A DNA stretch of 54,306 nucleotides, taken from the NCBI RefSeq assembly GCF_002863225.1, contig NZ_PKEK01000017.1, positions 1 through 54,306 on the forward strand, given 5' to 3'. The translations under genes and the position numbers were made by a program. Each line of letters starts with the position of its first letter. Positions within the stretch are counted from its first letter, which is position 1. This DNA is from Mycobacterium sp. (GTDB lineage: Bacteria; Actinomycetota; Actinomycetes; Mycobacteriales; Mycobacteriaceae). Below the pieces are notes generated by a model. It was given only the letters and a program-made list of their open reading frames with translations, did no database searches and had not been told where the DNA came from. Positions 36,172-44,900 of this stretch are shown here, piece by piece.

Positions 36172-37063
36172 CGCTGATCTCCTCCAGCTTGACGGGCCAC
36201 AGTTCGGTCGAGGTGAGCACGCGGCGCAGGAAGACATGCGCCAGGCATTCCCAGGTGTTGCCGATTCCACCGTGCACCTGGATCGCGGTCTCGCACACGG
36301 TCCGCGCGGCACGGCCGCAGTAGACTTTCGCGAACCGCCCGGCGCGGATCGCCTCGTCCGGATCCAGTTCGTCGACGGCCCACGCGGCGTGCCGGAGAAT
36401 GCTCACCGAGCCCTCGATGAGTGCCAGGCTTTCGGCAAGCAGATGCGCGACGGCCTGATACGAACCGATCGAATTACCGTACTGCTCGCGAATTTTCGCG
36501 TACTCGACCGCCAGAGTGTGCGCGCCACGGGCTGCGCCCACCAGGTCTGCCGATGTGGTGGCCAGTGCGAGCGCCAACCACCGCCGAGCGGCGTCAGCGT
36601 CGAGCTCACCTATCGCAGTGGCGTTTTCGCCAAGATCTGCAGTGGATCGGGTGAGGTCCACGGCGTCCCGGACGGCGCCCACGTCGACGGCCGACACCGT
36701 CGTGCCATCGAGCGTCAACGCCCGTCGGTAACCGCGCGCGTCGATTGCCCGGCCACCGACCGCGACGGTCGACCCGGATCCGTCGTCACCGAGCCGCCGG
36801 GCCAGGTCGTCGGCCAGCACCGGACCGAGAAACGGCGCGTCGACCAACCCGCGGCCGAACTCCTCGGCGACGATCACCACTTCCACCGCGGATGCCTCGT
36901 CCGAACGCAGCGATCGCCAGCCGGCCTGCTGAATCTGCTTGTCGAGCCTGGCGATTCGCTCGGAGTCACCGAGATCCTGCACCGAGCCCGGACCGAGATC
37001 GTCGGCCAGTTTCGCGGCCGCATCACGGAGCTGTTGTTGTTCAGCTGTCAGACGTACATCCAT
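36158..37063 (-). CDS. Acyl-CoA dehydrogenase (smaller partner of a pair)
   Basis: 301 residues, starting at ATG MDVRLTAEQQQL with AAGGAG upstream. It keeps the N-terminal helical domain (EQQQLRDAAAKLADDLG) and the C-terminal helices (YGNSIGSYQAVAHLLAESL, QVHGGIGNTWECLAHVFLRRV with the QxxGGxG motif) but has a shortened middle domain. Short FadEs of this kind are the non-catalytic or FAD-sharing subunits of heteromeric dehydrogenases. It overlaps the ligase gene by 23 bp and the larger dehydrogenase by 14 bp. Confidence 0.88.
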   Translation of the reverse strand: MDVRLTAEQQQLRDAAAKLADDLGPGSVQDLGDSERIARLDKQIQQAGWRSLRSDEASAVEVVIVAEEFGRGLVDAPFLGPVLADDLARRLGDDGSGSTVAVGGRAIDARGYRRALTLDGTTVSAVDVGAVRDAVDLTRSTADLGENATAIGELDADAARRWLALALATTSADLVGAARGAHTLAVEYAKIREQYGNSIGSYQAVAHLLAESLALIEGSVSILRHAAWAVDELDPDEAIRAGRFAKVYCGRAARTVCETAIQVHGGIGNTWECLAHVFLRRVLTSTELWPVKLEEISVGLP

Positions 37064-38444
37064 AGCGCTCCTTGAGAACTCGGCGCAGCACCTTCCCGGA
37101 AGGCAGCCGAGGTATTTCCGGCACGAACACGACACGGCTCAGACGTTTATAGGACGCCAGACGCTCACCGACCCGTGCGGTGAGCTCGTCGGCGTCAACC
37201 GGCTCACGGACGGCAACGGCCGCGACGACCAATTCCCCGTCGGCACCGTCCGGGATGCCGAACACCGCGCAATCGTCGACGGCGGGATGTTCGTGCAGCA
37301 CGGTCTCGATTTCCGCGGGCGCGACTTGGAAGCCGCGAACCTTGATCATCTCTTTGGACCGGTCGGTGATCCGCAACCAGCCGTCGGCATCCAGGTAGCC
37401 GATATCACCGGTGCGATACCAGCCGTCGCGCAACACCTCTCGCGTCGCTTCGCGGGGCAGATAGCCGGACATCAAAGACTCGGCGCGCGCCTGGATCTCG
37501 CCGATCTCACCGGGACCTACCGGCTCCTCGGTCTGCGACGACGTCACCCGGACCTCGACACCGGGCACCGGCCGGCCGACGGAGTCGAGTCGCGCGCCGT
37601 CGAGCGGGTTGCAGGCGATCACCGGCAACTCGGTGGTGCCGTACGCCGGAACCCAGCCGACTCCGGTACGGCGGGTGACGGTCTCGGCCACACTGGCGCT
37701 GACCGGCGTCGCGCCCCACATGATGAAACGCAGCGAGGACAGATCGTAGGACTCGAGCCTCGCGTGACCAGCGATCGCCAAAGCGATTGGTGCGACGGCC
37801 ATCTCGACGGTGATCCGGTCATTCTGGATGTGCTGCAACATGCGGTCGATGTCGAACCGCCGGTGCAGGCGCATCCATACGCCGGTCTGCAGAGCCGTCA
37901 TGATGTTCAGCAAGCCGAGGATGTGCGACGGCGGCGTGGCGATCTGGATGCGGTCACGCGCGGTCAAGCCCATCGCATCGCGCCAGTGACCCACCGCGAC
38001 CTGTAGCGAATGATGGCTGTGCCGAACGGCTTTCGGTAGGCCCGTGGTTCCCGAGCTGAACGCCAGCACTGCGTCGGCATCGGGCGCCGGAGGTGGGGTG
38101 GGCGCCGGATCGCCGGAAACGATCGGCTCGTCGAGATGCAGCATCGGCATCAGACCCGACAGCACCTCATGGTCGCCGACCGCGTGCGGCGGGTTGGTCA
38201 GCGCCAGGGCATGCTCAACCTCGTGCCGCTTCCATGCCGGACTGATCAGCACCACGACCGCGGCCAGCCGCCAGATCGCGTGCAGCGCGATGACGAATTC
38301 GGGACGATTGGACGTCATCAACGCGACCCGCTGGCCCGCCGTCACACCCCGGGCCCGCAAGGTGGCAGCCAGGCCGTTCGCCAACGCCTCGAGCTGCGGC
38401 AATGTGTACTGCCGCTCCTCGAAGACCAGCGCGGTCGGGGACAT
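37041..38444 (-). CDS. Acyl-CoA synthetase / AMP-dependent ligase (FadD-like)
   Basis: 467 residues from ATG MSPTALVFEE; upstream codons would cross the operator. Adenylation motifs: LAFSSGTTGLPKAVRHSHHS (A3), VPAYGTTELPV (A5), GWYRTGDIGYLDADGWLRITDRSKEMIKVRGFQVAPAEIE (A7-A8), and C-terminal LPSGKVLRR with the catalytic Lys. It activates a carboxylic acid to its CoA thioester for the two acyl-CoA dehydrogenases and crotonase that follow without gaps. The N-terminus is slightly shorter than in many FadDs. A 21-bp perfect palindrome lies 20 bp ahead of the start. Confidence 0.92.
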   Translation of the reverse strand: MSPTALVFEERQYTLPQLEALANGLAATLRARGVTAGQRVALMTSNRPEFVIALHAIWRLAAVVVLISPAWKRHEVEHALALTNPPHAVGDHEVLSGLMPMLHLDEPIVSGDPAPTPPPAPDADAVLAFSSGTTGLPKAVRHSHHSLQVAVGHWRDAMGLTARDRIQIATPPSHILGLLNIMTALQTGVWMRLHRRFDIDRMLQHIQNDRITVEMAVAPIALAIAGHARLESYDLSSLRFIMWGATPVSASVAETVTRRTGVGWVPAYGTTELPVIACNPLDGARLDSVGRPVPGVEVRVTSSQTEEPVGPGEIGEIQARAESLMSGYLPREATREVLRDGWYRTGDIGYLDADGWLRITDRSKEMIKVRGFQVAPAEIETVLHEHPAVDDCAVFGIPDGADGELVVAAVAVREPVDADELTARVGERLASYKRLSRVVFVPEIPRLPSGKVLRRVLKERYGCTSDS

Positions 38445-38463
38445 TGAGAAGATCCTATCGTTT

Positions 38464-38484
38464 TGAGAGAATAGTATTCTCTCA
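38464..38484. promoter_or_regulatory. 21-bp perfect palindrome containing GAGAATAGTATTCTC (site 2)
   Basis: Ten-base arms (TGAGAGAATA / TATTCTCTCA) around a central G. It lies between the divergent acyl-CoA ligase operon and the oxygenase reductase gene, 20 bp and 33 bp from their starts, so one bound repressor could shut both. Same core as site 1 beside the TetR at 1.4 kb. It is the strongest of the three sites. Confidence 0.8.
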
Positions 38485-38516
38485 GGCGAAGAACGCAAAG
38501 TAGGGATGGTGTACGG

Positions 38517-39533
38517 ATGGTGGAACGCCACGTGTTCCAGCGCGCGACGGTGACTCGGATCGTCAAGGAAACCGCCGACAGCCGTACCTACGTGCTCGCC
38601 CCGGAAGAGCAACCCTTTTCCTATCGGGCCGGGCAGTTCAGCACGTTCAAGGTGACCGTTGCCGGCGAGGATCTGTACCGCTCGTATTCGATGTCGAGTG
38701 CCCCCGAGACCGATGCCGAATTGATGACCACGGTCAAGCGGGTCGCCGGCGGTCGGGTGTCGAACTGGCTGGTGGACAACGTGGTCGAGGGCGACGTGCT
38801 GACCATGACCCGGGCCGCGGGAACGTTCGTGCTCAGCCCGTCCACCGCCCCGCTGCTGGCTTTCGCCGGCGGCAGTGGCGTCACACCGATTCTGTCGCTG
38901 GCCAAGAGCGCGTTAGCCGGGACCGATCGTGCGGTGCGGATTCTGTGCGCCGACCGGGACCGGGATTCGGCGATCTTCGACGCGGTGCTCGACGATTTGG
39001 TTGCGCGCCATCCCGGACGGCTGACGGTCCAGCGCCACCTCGATGACGAGCAGGGACTGCTGGGCGCAGCCGAGGTCCAGACCTTCGTCGGTGCGGACAC
39101 CGGCGCCGACTGCTACGTCTGCGGCCCCGAGGGCTTCATGGCCGTCGTCCGGTCTGCGCTGCCCGACACGGCGAATGTCATGGTCGAGGATTTCGATGCC
39201 ACGCCGCCGGTCAAGGCTCCGGCGCCGGAGGTATCGGAAGCCGCGGGTGACGTCGACTCGGGCGGCACGGTGAACATCCGACTGAACCGTAAGAAAGTGT
39301 CCGTGCCGCGGGTGCCCGGGGAGACATTGCTGGAGAGCGCGCGACGGGCAGGTTTGTCACCGCCGTTCAGCTGCGAGGCCGGCAACTGCGGAACGTGCAT
39401 CGCCAAGCTCGTCGAGGGCGAAGCCACCATGCGCACCAACGACGTGCTCGAAGACGATGAGATCGAAGACGGTTACATCCTGACCTGCCAGGCCGTCCCG
39501 GACACCACGTCGATCACCGTGGAATACGAGTAG
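38517..39533 (+). CDS. Oxygenase reductase: FAD/NAD ferredoxin reductase with C-terminal 2Fe-2S domain
   Basis: 338 residues. FAD-binding domain with RSYSMSSAP, NAD domain with FAGGSGVTPILSLAKS and CGPEGFM, then a plant-type 2Fe-2S ferredoxin domain from about residue 250 (CEAGNCGTC...C). This layout is that of KshB/HmpB/PaaE-type reductases that feed Rieske oxygenases such as 3-ketosteroid 9-alpha-hydroxylase. No Rieske oxygenase gene is in the window, so the partner lies elsewhere or is shared. The shared operator upstream links it to the ligase/dehydrogenase operon. Start ATG; ribosome site GGGATGG is rather far (11 bp). Confidence 0.9.
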   Translation: MVERHVFQRATVTRIVKETADSRTYVLAPEEQPFSYRAGQFSTFKVTVAGEDLYRSYSMSSAPETDAELMTTVKRVAGGRVSNWLVDNVVEGDVLTMTRAAGTFVLSPSTAPLLAFAGGSGVTPILSLAKSALAGTDRAVRILCADRDRDSAIFDAVLDDLVARHPGRLTVQRHLDDEQGLLGAAEVQTFVGADTGADCYVCGPEGFMAVVRSALPDTANVMVEDFDATPPVKAPAPEVSEAAGDVDSGGTVNIRLNRKKVSVPRVPGETLLESARRAGLSPPFSCEAGNCGTCIAKLVEGEATMRTNDVLEDDEIEDGYILTCQAVPDTTSITVEYE

Positions 39534-39569
39534 GGGAATGTAAATCGGCCGTCCGGGGCTGAATCGCGT

Positions 39570-40022
39570 ATGACCGACCTTCCCGCCTTCGCTGACGTCG
39601 CTTCTTCCGATCAGGGCCTCGTTGTGTTCACGACGCTGCGGCGCGACGGCAGCGCGCAGGCGTCCGTCGTCAATGCCGGAGTCCTGCCCCACCCGCTGAC
39701 CCAGGAACCGGTCGTCGGGCTGGTGGCCATTGGCAGTGCGCGCAAGCTCGGCCACTTGCGTGCCGATCCCCGCACCACCGTCACGGCGAGGGCCGGTTGG
39801 CAATGGGCCACCGTCGAGGGCACCGCCCAGCTCATCGGGCCCGACGACCCGCATCCCGACGTGGACGACGAGCGGCTGAGGGTGATCCTTCGCGAGATCT
39901 TCGCCGCGGCCGGCGGCACCCACGACGACTGGGACACCTATGACCGGGTGATGCGCGAAGAGCGTCGCACCGCGGTGCTGATCACCCCGGACCGCGTCTA
40001 CACCAACCCGGGACGCGGCTGA
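39570..40022 (+). CDS. PPOX-class (split-barrel) F420- or FMN-binding protein
   Basis: 150 residues of the pyridoxamine-phosphate-oxidase-like split barrel. N-terminal LVVFTTLRRDGSAQASVVNAGVL and RKLGHLRADPRTTVTARAGWQWATVEGTAQL match mycobacterial PPOX-class proteins, many of which use F420. C-terminal RRTAVLITPDRVYTNPG is the family ending. It follows the oxygenase reductase by 36 bp. Substrate unknown; roles in reducing quinones, biliverdin or small aromatics are known in the family. Confidence 0.85.
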   Translation: MTDLPAFADVASSDQGLVVFTTLRRDGSAQASVVNAGVLPHPLTQEPVVGLVAIGSARKLGHLRADPRTTVTARAGWQWATVEGTAQLIGPDDPHPDVDDERLRVILREIFAAAGGTHDDWDTYDRVMREERRTAVLITPDRVYTNPGRG

Positions 40023-40032
40023 CCGAGTCCGG

Positions 40033-40272
40033 TCAGCGCCGGGGCGAGGTTCCGAACACCATCCGCTCCGCCTCGCTGAACAACACGCCCAGTTGCACGA
40101 AGGCGTCCTTGCCGATCGTCTCGTTGACCCAGACCGTCCGGTAGCCGACGTGGTCGAGACGCCGCACTGCATCGCGTTGCAGATCAACATCGAGGGCAAC
40201 GGTCAACGAGCCCGGCAGACAGACACCTAACGGCCCCAACGCCGTTCGAGCGGCTTCGACCACGCCTGCCAT
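40033..40272 (-). pseudogene. Truncated N-terminus of an LLM/F420-dependent oxidoreductase
   Basis: 79 codons starting at an ATG that overlaps the neighbouring gene's stop (ATGA). The sequence LGPLGVCLPGSL...DLQRDAVRRLDHVGYRTVWVNETIGKDAFVQLGVLFSEAERMVFGT matches only the first beta/alpha units of an F420-dependent LLM enzyme (usual length about 280). The remaining three quarters are absent and a stop follows RR. I call it a deletion remnant; a functional short protein is unlikely. Confidence 0.65.
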
Positions 40273-41174
40273 CAGTGTTGTGCTTCGGCGAAGTAGTGGC
40301 CGTCGTCGAGGTCGGCCAGCAGCCCCGGGTGTTCCGGGCGCCACCCGAGCAGCTTCTGCGTCAGCTCGCTGGATGTCGCATCGTCCAACCCGGCGAATGC
40401 CGCGAGGAAACCGAAGTGCTCGGCGATCTGGTCACCGGTGACGCTCTTGGTCGGCAGATCCAGGTGGCGACCGACGGCCTCGGCGATGTCGCGGAACGGC
40501 ACGCCCTCGTCGGCGACGCCATGCAGACGCGAACCGGCCGGGGCGTTCTCCAGTGCCAGCCGATAAAGCCGCGCGGCATCGAGGGTGTGCAGGGCCGGCC
40601 AGCGGTTGGCGCCGTCGCCGATGTAGGCGGAGAAGCCTGCCTTGCGCGCGCAATCGATGATGTGGTTGGTGAAGCCGTGGTGGTCCAGGTTGCTGTGCAC
40701 CAGCGGTGCGAGCCGAACGACCGAAGACCGAACGCCGCGCTCCGCCAAGGCAATCGCATAGTTCTCCGCGTCGATTCGCGGCCCGGCGGGCAAGGTGTCT
40801 TCTTCGGTGGCCGGTCGCCCCTCGACAAAGGCCACCATCAGCGTGCCCGATGTGCCAACCAACGGCTTGCCCGAGCCGACGAGCGCCTCACCGATCGCCT
40901 CGACGGCGCGCCGATCCTTCTCGACGGAGCCGAGGAAGTCGCCGAAGTCGTGGTGGAACGCCAAGTGGATCACGCCGTCAGCGGCCGCGGCCGCCTCGCG
41001 CAGACCGTCGAGGTCGTCGAGCGTCCCCCGGTGCACCTCGGCTCCGACTGCTTCCAGCGCCGCTGCGGACTGCTCGGAGCGGGCCAGTCCGATGACCTGG
41101 TGTCCGGCCTGAATCAGCTCGGGCACCACTGCTGACCCGATATGACCCGACGCGCCGGTGACGAAAACTCGCAT
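40272..41174 (-). CDS. NAD(P)-dependent epimerase/dehydratase-like SDR (extended type)
   Basis: 300 residues. N-terminal Rossmann loop FVTGASGHIGSAVV (TGxxGxxG, extended SDR) and GLARSEQSAAAL suggesting NADP. The catalytic Tyr/Lys pair is not in the usual YxxxK form (AENYAIAL), as in atypical members. LHTLDAARLYRLALE is typical of NAD-dependent epimerase paralogues found in actinobacteria and proteobacteria. Start ATG with GGGAG upstream. Divergent from a LysR regulator, which probably controls it. Confidence 0.86.
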   Translation of the reverse strand: MRVFVTGASGHIGSAVVPELIQAGHQVIGLARSEQSAAALEAVGAEVHRGTLDDLDGLREAAAAADGVIHLAFHHDFGDFLGSVEKDRRAVEAIGEALVGSGKPLVGTSGTLMVAFVEGRPATEEDTLPAGPRIDAENYAIALAERGVRSSVVRLAPLVHSNLDHHGFTNHIIDCARKAGFSAYIGDGANRWPALHTLDAARLYRLALENAPAGSRLHGVADEGVPFRDIAEAVGRHLDLPTKSVTGDQIAEHFGFLAAFAGLDDATSSELTQKLLGWRPEHPGLLADLDDGHYFAEAQH

Positions 41175-41339
41175 GGTGTGCTCCCTGTAATGACGATGAA
41201 TCGGTAACTCCCACCTTGCTGTCGGCACCACGGGATCGTCCAAGTCTTGTTTCGGATGAGTCAATACACATCAGGCATCACCGCACGTGAGAAGCATCTT
41301 TGATAACGAGATGCCGTGTCGGGCGGTTACCATTTGTGC

Positions 41340-42230
41340 ATGGAGGACACCTCAGCCGATCTCGATCTGCGGTTGGTGCGCTACTTCGTCGAGGTGGCCG
41401 AGCATCGTCATTTCGGCCGTGCCGCCGCCAGCCTCCGGGTGGCGCAGCCGTCGCTGAGCCGCCAGATCCGCCGGCTCGAACAGCAACTGGGCGCCCGGTT
41501 GCTGGACCGCACCCCGCAGGGCGCTCAACTCACCGAGGCCGGCGCGACCTTCCTGCCGTCGGCGAAGGCGCTGCTGCGTTCGGCGGCGCGCGCGGCCGCG
41601 CAGACCCGCGCCGCCGCCCAGCCCAGCCGGATCACCATCGGCTACACGACGGGCCTGATCGTCACCCCGGCCGTGCTGGAAATGCGGCGCCAACACCCGG
41701 AAGCCGATGTGCATACCGTGCATCTGGATTGGAACGTCGCGCGCGAGTCGCTGCTTGATCACCGGGTCGACGCCGTGGTGACGCGGTTGCCATTTCCGAC
41801 CGATCAGCTGCACGTGACGATCCTGTACGACGAGCCCCGCGTCGTGGTGGTGCCGAAGAGTCATCGGCTGGCCGGCAAGGAGTCGATCACGATCGACGAC
41901 ATCGCCGACGAGCCGATGCCGCAGATACGCGGCTCGGACCCGGCCTGGAGCGCCTTCTGGCGGGTAGATCCCCGCCCGGACGGTCGACGCGCCCCCGGCG
42001 GGCCGGTCATCGAAGCGCTCGAGGACAAGTTCGAAGTCATTGCGGCTGGGCAGGCGGTGGCGATCACGGCCAGTGGTCCGCACATCGGTGCCCTGCGCCC
42101 GGACTTGACGACGATTCCACTCGAAGGCGTCGAGCCCAGCCACGTCGTGGTCGCGTGTCGCGCTGATGACCGCAACCGGTTGGTTGCCGCATTCTGCAAG
42201 CTCGCCGCGCAGCATCTCGCTGCGCCGTAG
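41340..42230 (+). CDS. LysR-family transcriptional regulator
   Basis: 296 residues, normal for the family. N-terminal helix-turn-helix: LDLRLVRYFVEVAEHRHFGRAAASLRVAQPSLSRQIRRLEQQLGARLLDRTPQGAQLTEAG. C-terminal periplasmic-binding-protein-like effector domain from about residue 90. It diverges from the SDR at 40.3-41.2 kb across 165 bp, the usual layout for a LysR and its target. Its stop abuts the stop of the convergent LLM gene with no spacer. Confidence 0.93.
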   Translation: MEDTSADLDLRLVRYFVEVAEHRHFGRAAASLRVAQPSLSRQIRRLEQQLGARLLDRTPQGAQLTEAGATFLPSAKALLRSAARAAAQTRAAAQPSRITIGYTTGLIVTPAVLEMRRQHPEADVHTVHLDWNVARESLLDHRVDAVVTRLPFPTDQLHVTILYDEPRVVVVPKSHRLAGKESITIDDIADEPMPQIRGSDPAWSAFWRVDPRPDGRRAPGGPVIEALEDKFEVIAAGQAVAITASGPHIGALRPDLTTIPLEGVEPSHVVVACRADDRNRLVAAFCKLAAQHLAAP

Positions 42231-43187
42231 TCAGCGGAGCTGCGCGCCCAATTCGGCGATGACCTCGCGGGTCCGTCGCTTCGAGGCGATCAGCTCGTCG
42301 CGGTTGTCGCCGATCGGCAGCAGTCGCACCGACAGGTCGGTCACTCCGGCGTCGGCGAATCGCCGCATCCGTGCCAGGATGGCATCCTCGTCGCCGGCTG
42401 CGCAGATGTCACCGACGTCGCGGGCATTGCCGTGATCCAGCAGCCGCTGGTAGTTCGGCGACACTTCGGCTTCACCCAGAATCCGGTTGGCCCGCTCCTT
42501 GGCTGCATCGACTTCGCTTGCGGCACAGAGGCATACCGGAATTCCGGCAACGATGCGGGGCGCCGGGCGTCCGGCGTTGGCAGCGGCCTTGGTGATCCGC
42601 GGGACAACGTGCTCGGCGACCGATCGCTCGTCGGCCATCCACAGCACCGTGCCGTCGGCGTGTTCACCGGCCAGCTGAAGCATCACCGGCCCGAGCGCTG
42701 CGACGAACACCGGTAGCGGCGCGATCGGCGCGAGATCGTTCGGATTGTGCACGGTGAAGTGGTCGTTCTCCACGTCGATCGAGCCTGGTCCGGCGAACGC
42801 CGCACGCAGCACCTCGAGGTAGTCGCGGGTGTAGGCGGCCGGTTTCTCATACGGCAGGCCCAGCATGTCTTGGATGATCCAGTGATGCGACGGCCCGACG
42901 CCCAGCGCCAGCCGGCCACCGGTCGCGGCATGCGTCGACAAAGCCTGCCGCGCGAGAGCAATCGGGTGCTGCGCCTGTAGCGGCACGACCGCGGTGCCCA
43001 GCTCGATGCGGCTGGTGCGGGTTCCCATCAGTGCGACGGCCAGCAGTGCGTCGAAGTCGTTCGGCACCTGGGGAATCCACGCGGTGTCCATGCCCGCCGC
43101 TTCGGCCCATTCGATGTCGGCGAGCAGCTTGCTGACTTTGCGGGCGGAATCGCCACGCTCGGCGCCGATCATTACTCCGAGACGCAC
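42231..43187 (-). CDS. LLM-class F420-dependent oxidoreductase
   Basis: 318 residues starting at GTG (MRLGVMIGAERG) with GGAGGA 5 bp upstream; the longer open frame belongs to antisense of the methyltransferase. Features: AEAAGMDTAWIPQVPNDFDALLAVALMG, RIELGTAVVPLQAQHPIALARQALS, LALGVGPSHHWIIQDMLGLPYEKP. The last is characteristic of the F420-dependent TIGR03564-type subfamily common in mycobacteria. It would transfer hydride from F420H2 to an unknown ketone or enone. An inverted repeat lies just upstream. Confidence 0.88.
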   Translation of the reverse strand: MRLGVMIGAERGDSARKVSKLLADIEWAEAAGMDTAWIPQVPNDFDALLAVALMGTRTSRIELGTAVVPLQAQHPIALARQALSTHAATGGRLALGVGPSHHWIIQDMLGLPYEKPAAYTRDYLEVLRAAFAGPGSIDVENDHFTVHNPNDLAPIAPLPVFVAALGPVMLQLAGEHADGTVLWMADERSVAEHVVPRITKAAANAGRPAPRIVAGIPVCLCAASEVDAAKERANRILGEAEVSPNYQRLLDHGNARDVGDICAAGDEDAILARMRRFADAGVTDLSVRLLPIGDNRDELIASKRRTREVIAELGAQLR

Positions 43188-43200
43188 GTGTCCTCCAAAG

Positions 43201-43222
43201 TATCGTTTTCTTTCTGACGATA
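43201..43222. promoter_or_regulatory. Inverted repeat TATCGT-N10-ACGATA upstream of the LLM gene
   Basis: Perfect 6-bp arms separated by 10 bp, 13 bp ahead of the LLM start codon and next to its ribosome site. It may be an operator or a leader hairpin. No regulator is assigned. Confidence 0.4.
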
Positions 43223-43251
43223 ACGTACTTGCAAAAAAAGAGAATGCCAAT

Positions 43252-43275
43252 ATCACGGCTCTGATCAGCCGTGAT
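43252..43275 (-). terminator. Intrinsic terminator of the methyltransferase gene
   Basis: Perfect 9-bp stem ATCACGGCT / AGCCGTGAT with a 6-base loop, starting 12 bp after the methyltransferase stop on the minus strand. About 10 bp further on comes TCTCTTTTTTT, a T-tract somewhat distant from the stem. Confidence 0.65.
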
Positions 43276-43287
43276 GCAGCGACAGGA

Positions 43288-44100
43288 CTAGCCGCGACAG
43301 AGAATCTCGCCGTGCGGGATGGCCAGCCAGCCGTCGGGGGCGGCGGCCCACTGCCGCCACGCCGCCGCGATTTCGGCGAGTTCGGCCGTGGTGGCCATCC
43401 CGGAGTCGACGAGTTGTCGCGCCAAGGCCGACTCGACGATCCGGTCGGACCACATCCCGCCCCACCAGTCGCGGGTCTCGGGAGTCGCAAAACACCAGAG
43501 CCCCCCGGTGGGCGCGATGTCCTCGAACCCGGCATGCCGGGCCCAGGACAGCAGTCGCCGTCCCGCGTCGGGTTCACCGCCATTGGCCCGCGCGGCCGCG
43601 GAATAGAGTGCCCTCCAGTGCTCAAGCGCCGGAAGCTCCGGGAACCAGGTGAATCCCGCGTAGTCGGCATCGCGGGCGGCGACGACACCGCCGGGCTTAC
43701 ACACGCGCCGCATCTCACGCAGCGCCTGGACCGGGTCGGCGACATGCTGCAACACCTGATGAGCGTGCACCACGTCGAAGGTGTCATCGGAGAACGCGAG
43801 CGCGTGAACGTCCGAGGTCACGAACTCGACATTGGACTGACCTCGCCGTTGTGCCTCGGTGCGCGCCAAATCCAGTGCAGCGTTTGTCATCTCGACAGCG
43901 GTCAGGGTCCCTGGTGCGACGCGGGCGGCAAGATCGACGGTGATCGTCCCGGGGCCACAGCCCACATCGAGAAGCGACAGTCCGGGCCGCAGATGCGGCA
44001 GCAGATATGCCGCCGAATTCTCCGCGGTCCGCACCCGATGCCCGCGCAGCACCGACTCGTGATGTCCGTGGGTATAGACGGCCTGGTATTCACCGGACAT
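43288..44100 (-). CDS. Class I SAM-dependent methyltransferase
   Basis: 270 residues. SAM-binding motif I LLDVGCGPGTITVDLAARV, acidic motif TAVEMTN, DVHALAFSDDTFDVVHAHQVLQHVADPVQALREMRRVCKPGG (motifs II and III of UbiE/COQ5-type enzymes), then VAARDADYAG. Start ATG with GAGGAGG 9 bp upstream. It stands alone with its own terminator. Substrate unknown; this subgroup methylates small molecules or lipids. Confidence 0.9.
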   Translation of the reverse strand: MSGEYQAVYTHGHHESVLRGHRVRTAENSAAYLLPHLRPGLSLLDVGCGPGTITVDLAARVAPGTLTAVEMTNAALDLARTEAQRRGQSNVEFVTSDVHALAFSDDTFDVVHAHQVLQHVADPVQALREMRRVCKPGGVVAARDADYAGFTWFPELPALEHWRALYSAAARANGGEPDAGRRLLSWARHAGFEDIAPTGGLWCFATPETRDWWGGMWSDRIVESALARQLVDSGMATTAELAEIAAAWRQWAAAPDGWLAIPHGEILCRG

Positions 44101-44187
44101 GGCACGACCCTCCTCGAATCTGGTTCGGCGCCAAGGGTACCGCTGTCAATCCCAAAATAAGAAACGGCTATTTCACATAGTGAGATG

Positions 44188-44844
44188 CTAGATGACCGGC
44201 ACGTCGAGAATCGGTCGCTGGACACCCGCGCCGGCTCCGTCGAAATGCCACCATTCACCGGAGTACACCGACAGTCCGGCGGCACCCATTGCGTCACGCA
44301 ATCTCCGGCGGTTCGCCTGCTGGCCGATGCTGACGCCTTCGGTGGCGAAAGCCGTTGCCCGCGGCGAGAAGTCATCGAAGTCGGTCCCCATGTCGACGAG
44401 GCAGTGCGGGCACTGCTCGGACATGTTCGCCAGCGTCACGTCGACCGAGCGGCCCGACTCGTGGCTCTTGGCAAAATTACCGGGTTTGGCCACCCATGCC
44501 GGGTTCGGCACGATGTCGAACATCTTGACCTGCACGTCATGCGGGCGATAGCAATCCCAGAAGACCAACCGGTCGCCGGTCGCCGTGAGCGCCTTGGCCG
44601 CCGAGGCGAGCCCGGCCGCCAGAGATTCGTGCACCAGACAACGGGCACCGGCCGGATACAGCTGCGTGTGGGTGAAGTTGTTCGGGGTCGCGTAGCGCAG
44701 ATCGATCAACGCGTTGGGCACCACGGAACGGACGTCGACGAACCCCGCCGCCCGCGCCTGGGGGCTCAGCGGGGGCACGTCGGCGCCGGCGACCGCGCCA
44801 CTGCTCATTGCAATGAGGACAGCGACTAAGAGATATCGGACCAC
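44188..44844 (-). CDS. Secreted D-alanyl-D-alanine dipeptidase (VanX/DdpX family)
   Basis: 218 residues from GTG with an N-terminal signal peptide (VVRYLLVAVLIAMSSGAVAGA); no lipobox Cys, so exported rather than lipid-anchored. Zinc site: SHESGRSVDVTL (SxHxxGxxxD) and GEWWHFD (ExxWHF with the catalytic Glu and third ligand His). The preceding WDCYRPHDVQ carries the family Arg. It would cleave D-Ala-D-Ala outside the membrane, recycling or editing peptidoglycan fragments. It lies 56 bp downstream of the giant ECF transporter gene on the same strand, so it is probably co-transcribed and under the same two-component control. Confidence 0.88.
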   Translation of the reverse strand: MVRYLLVAVLIAMSSGAVAGADVPPLSPQARAAGFVDVRSVVPNALIDLRYATPNNFTHTQLYPAGARCLVHESLAAGLASAAKALTATGDRLVFWDCYRPHDVQVKMFDIVPNPAWVAKPGNFAKSHESGRSVDVTLANMSEQCPHCLVDMGTDFDDFSPRATAFATEGVSIGQQANRRRLRDAMGAAGLSVYSGEWWHFDGAGAGVQRPILDVPVI

Positions 44845-44900
44845 GGATCCAGTATGAGCTGGACGGTCACGCCAGGAAGAAAATCCGCCGGCCTTGCGGA

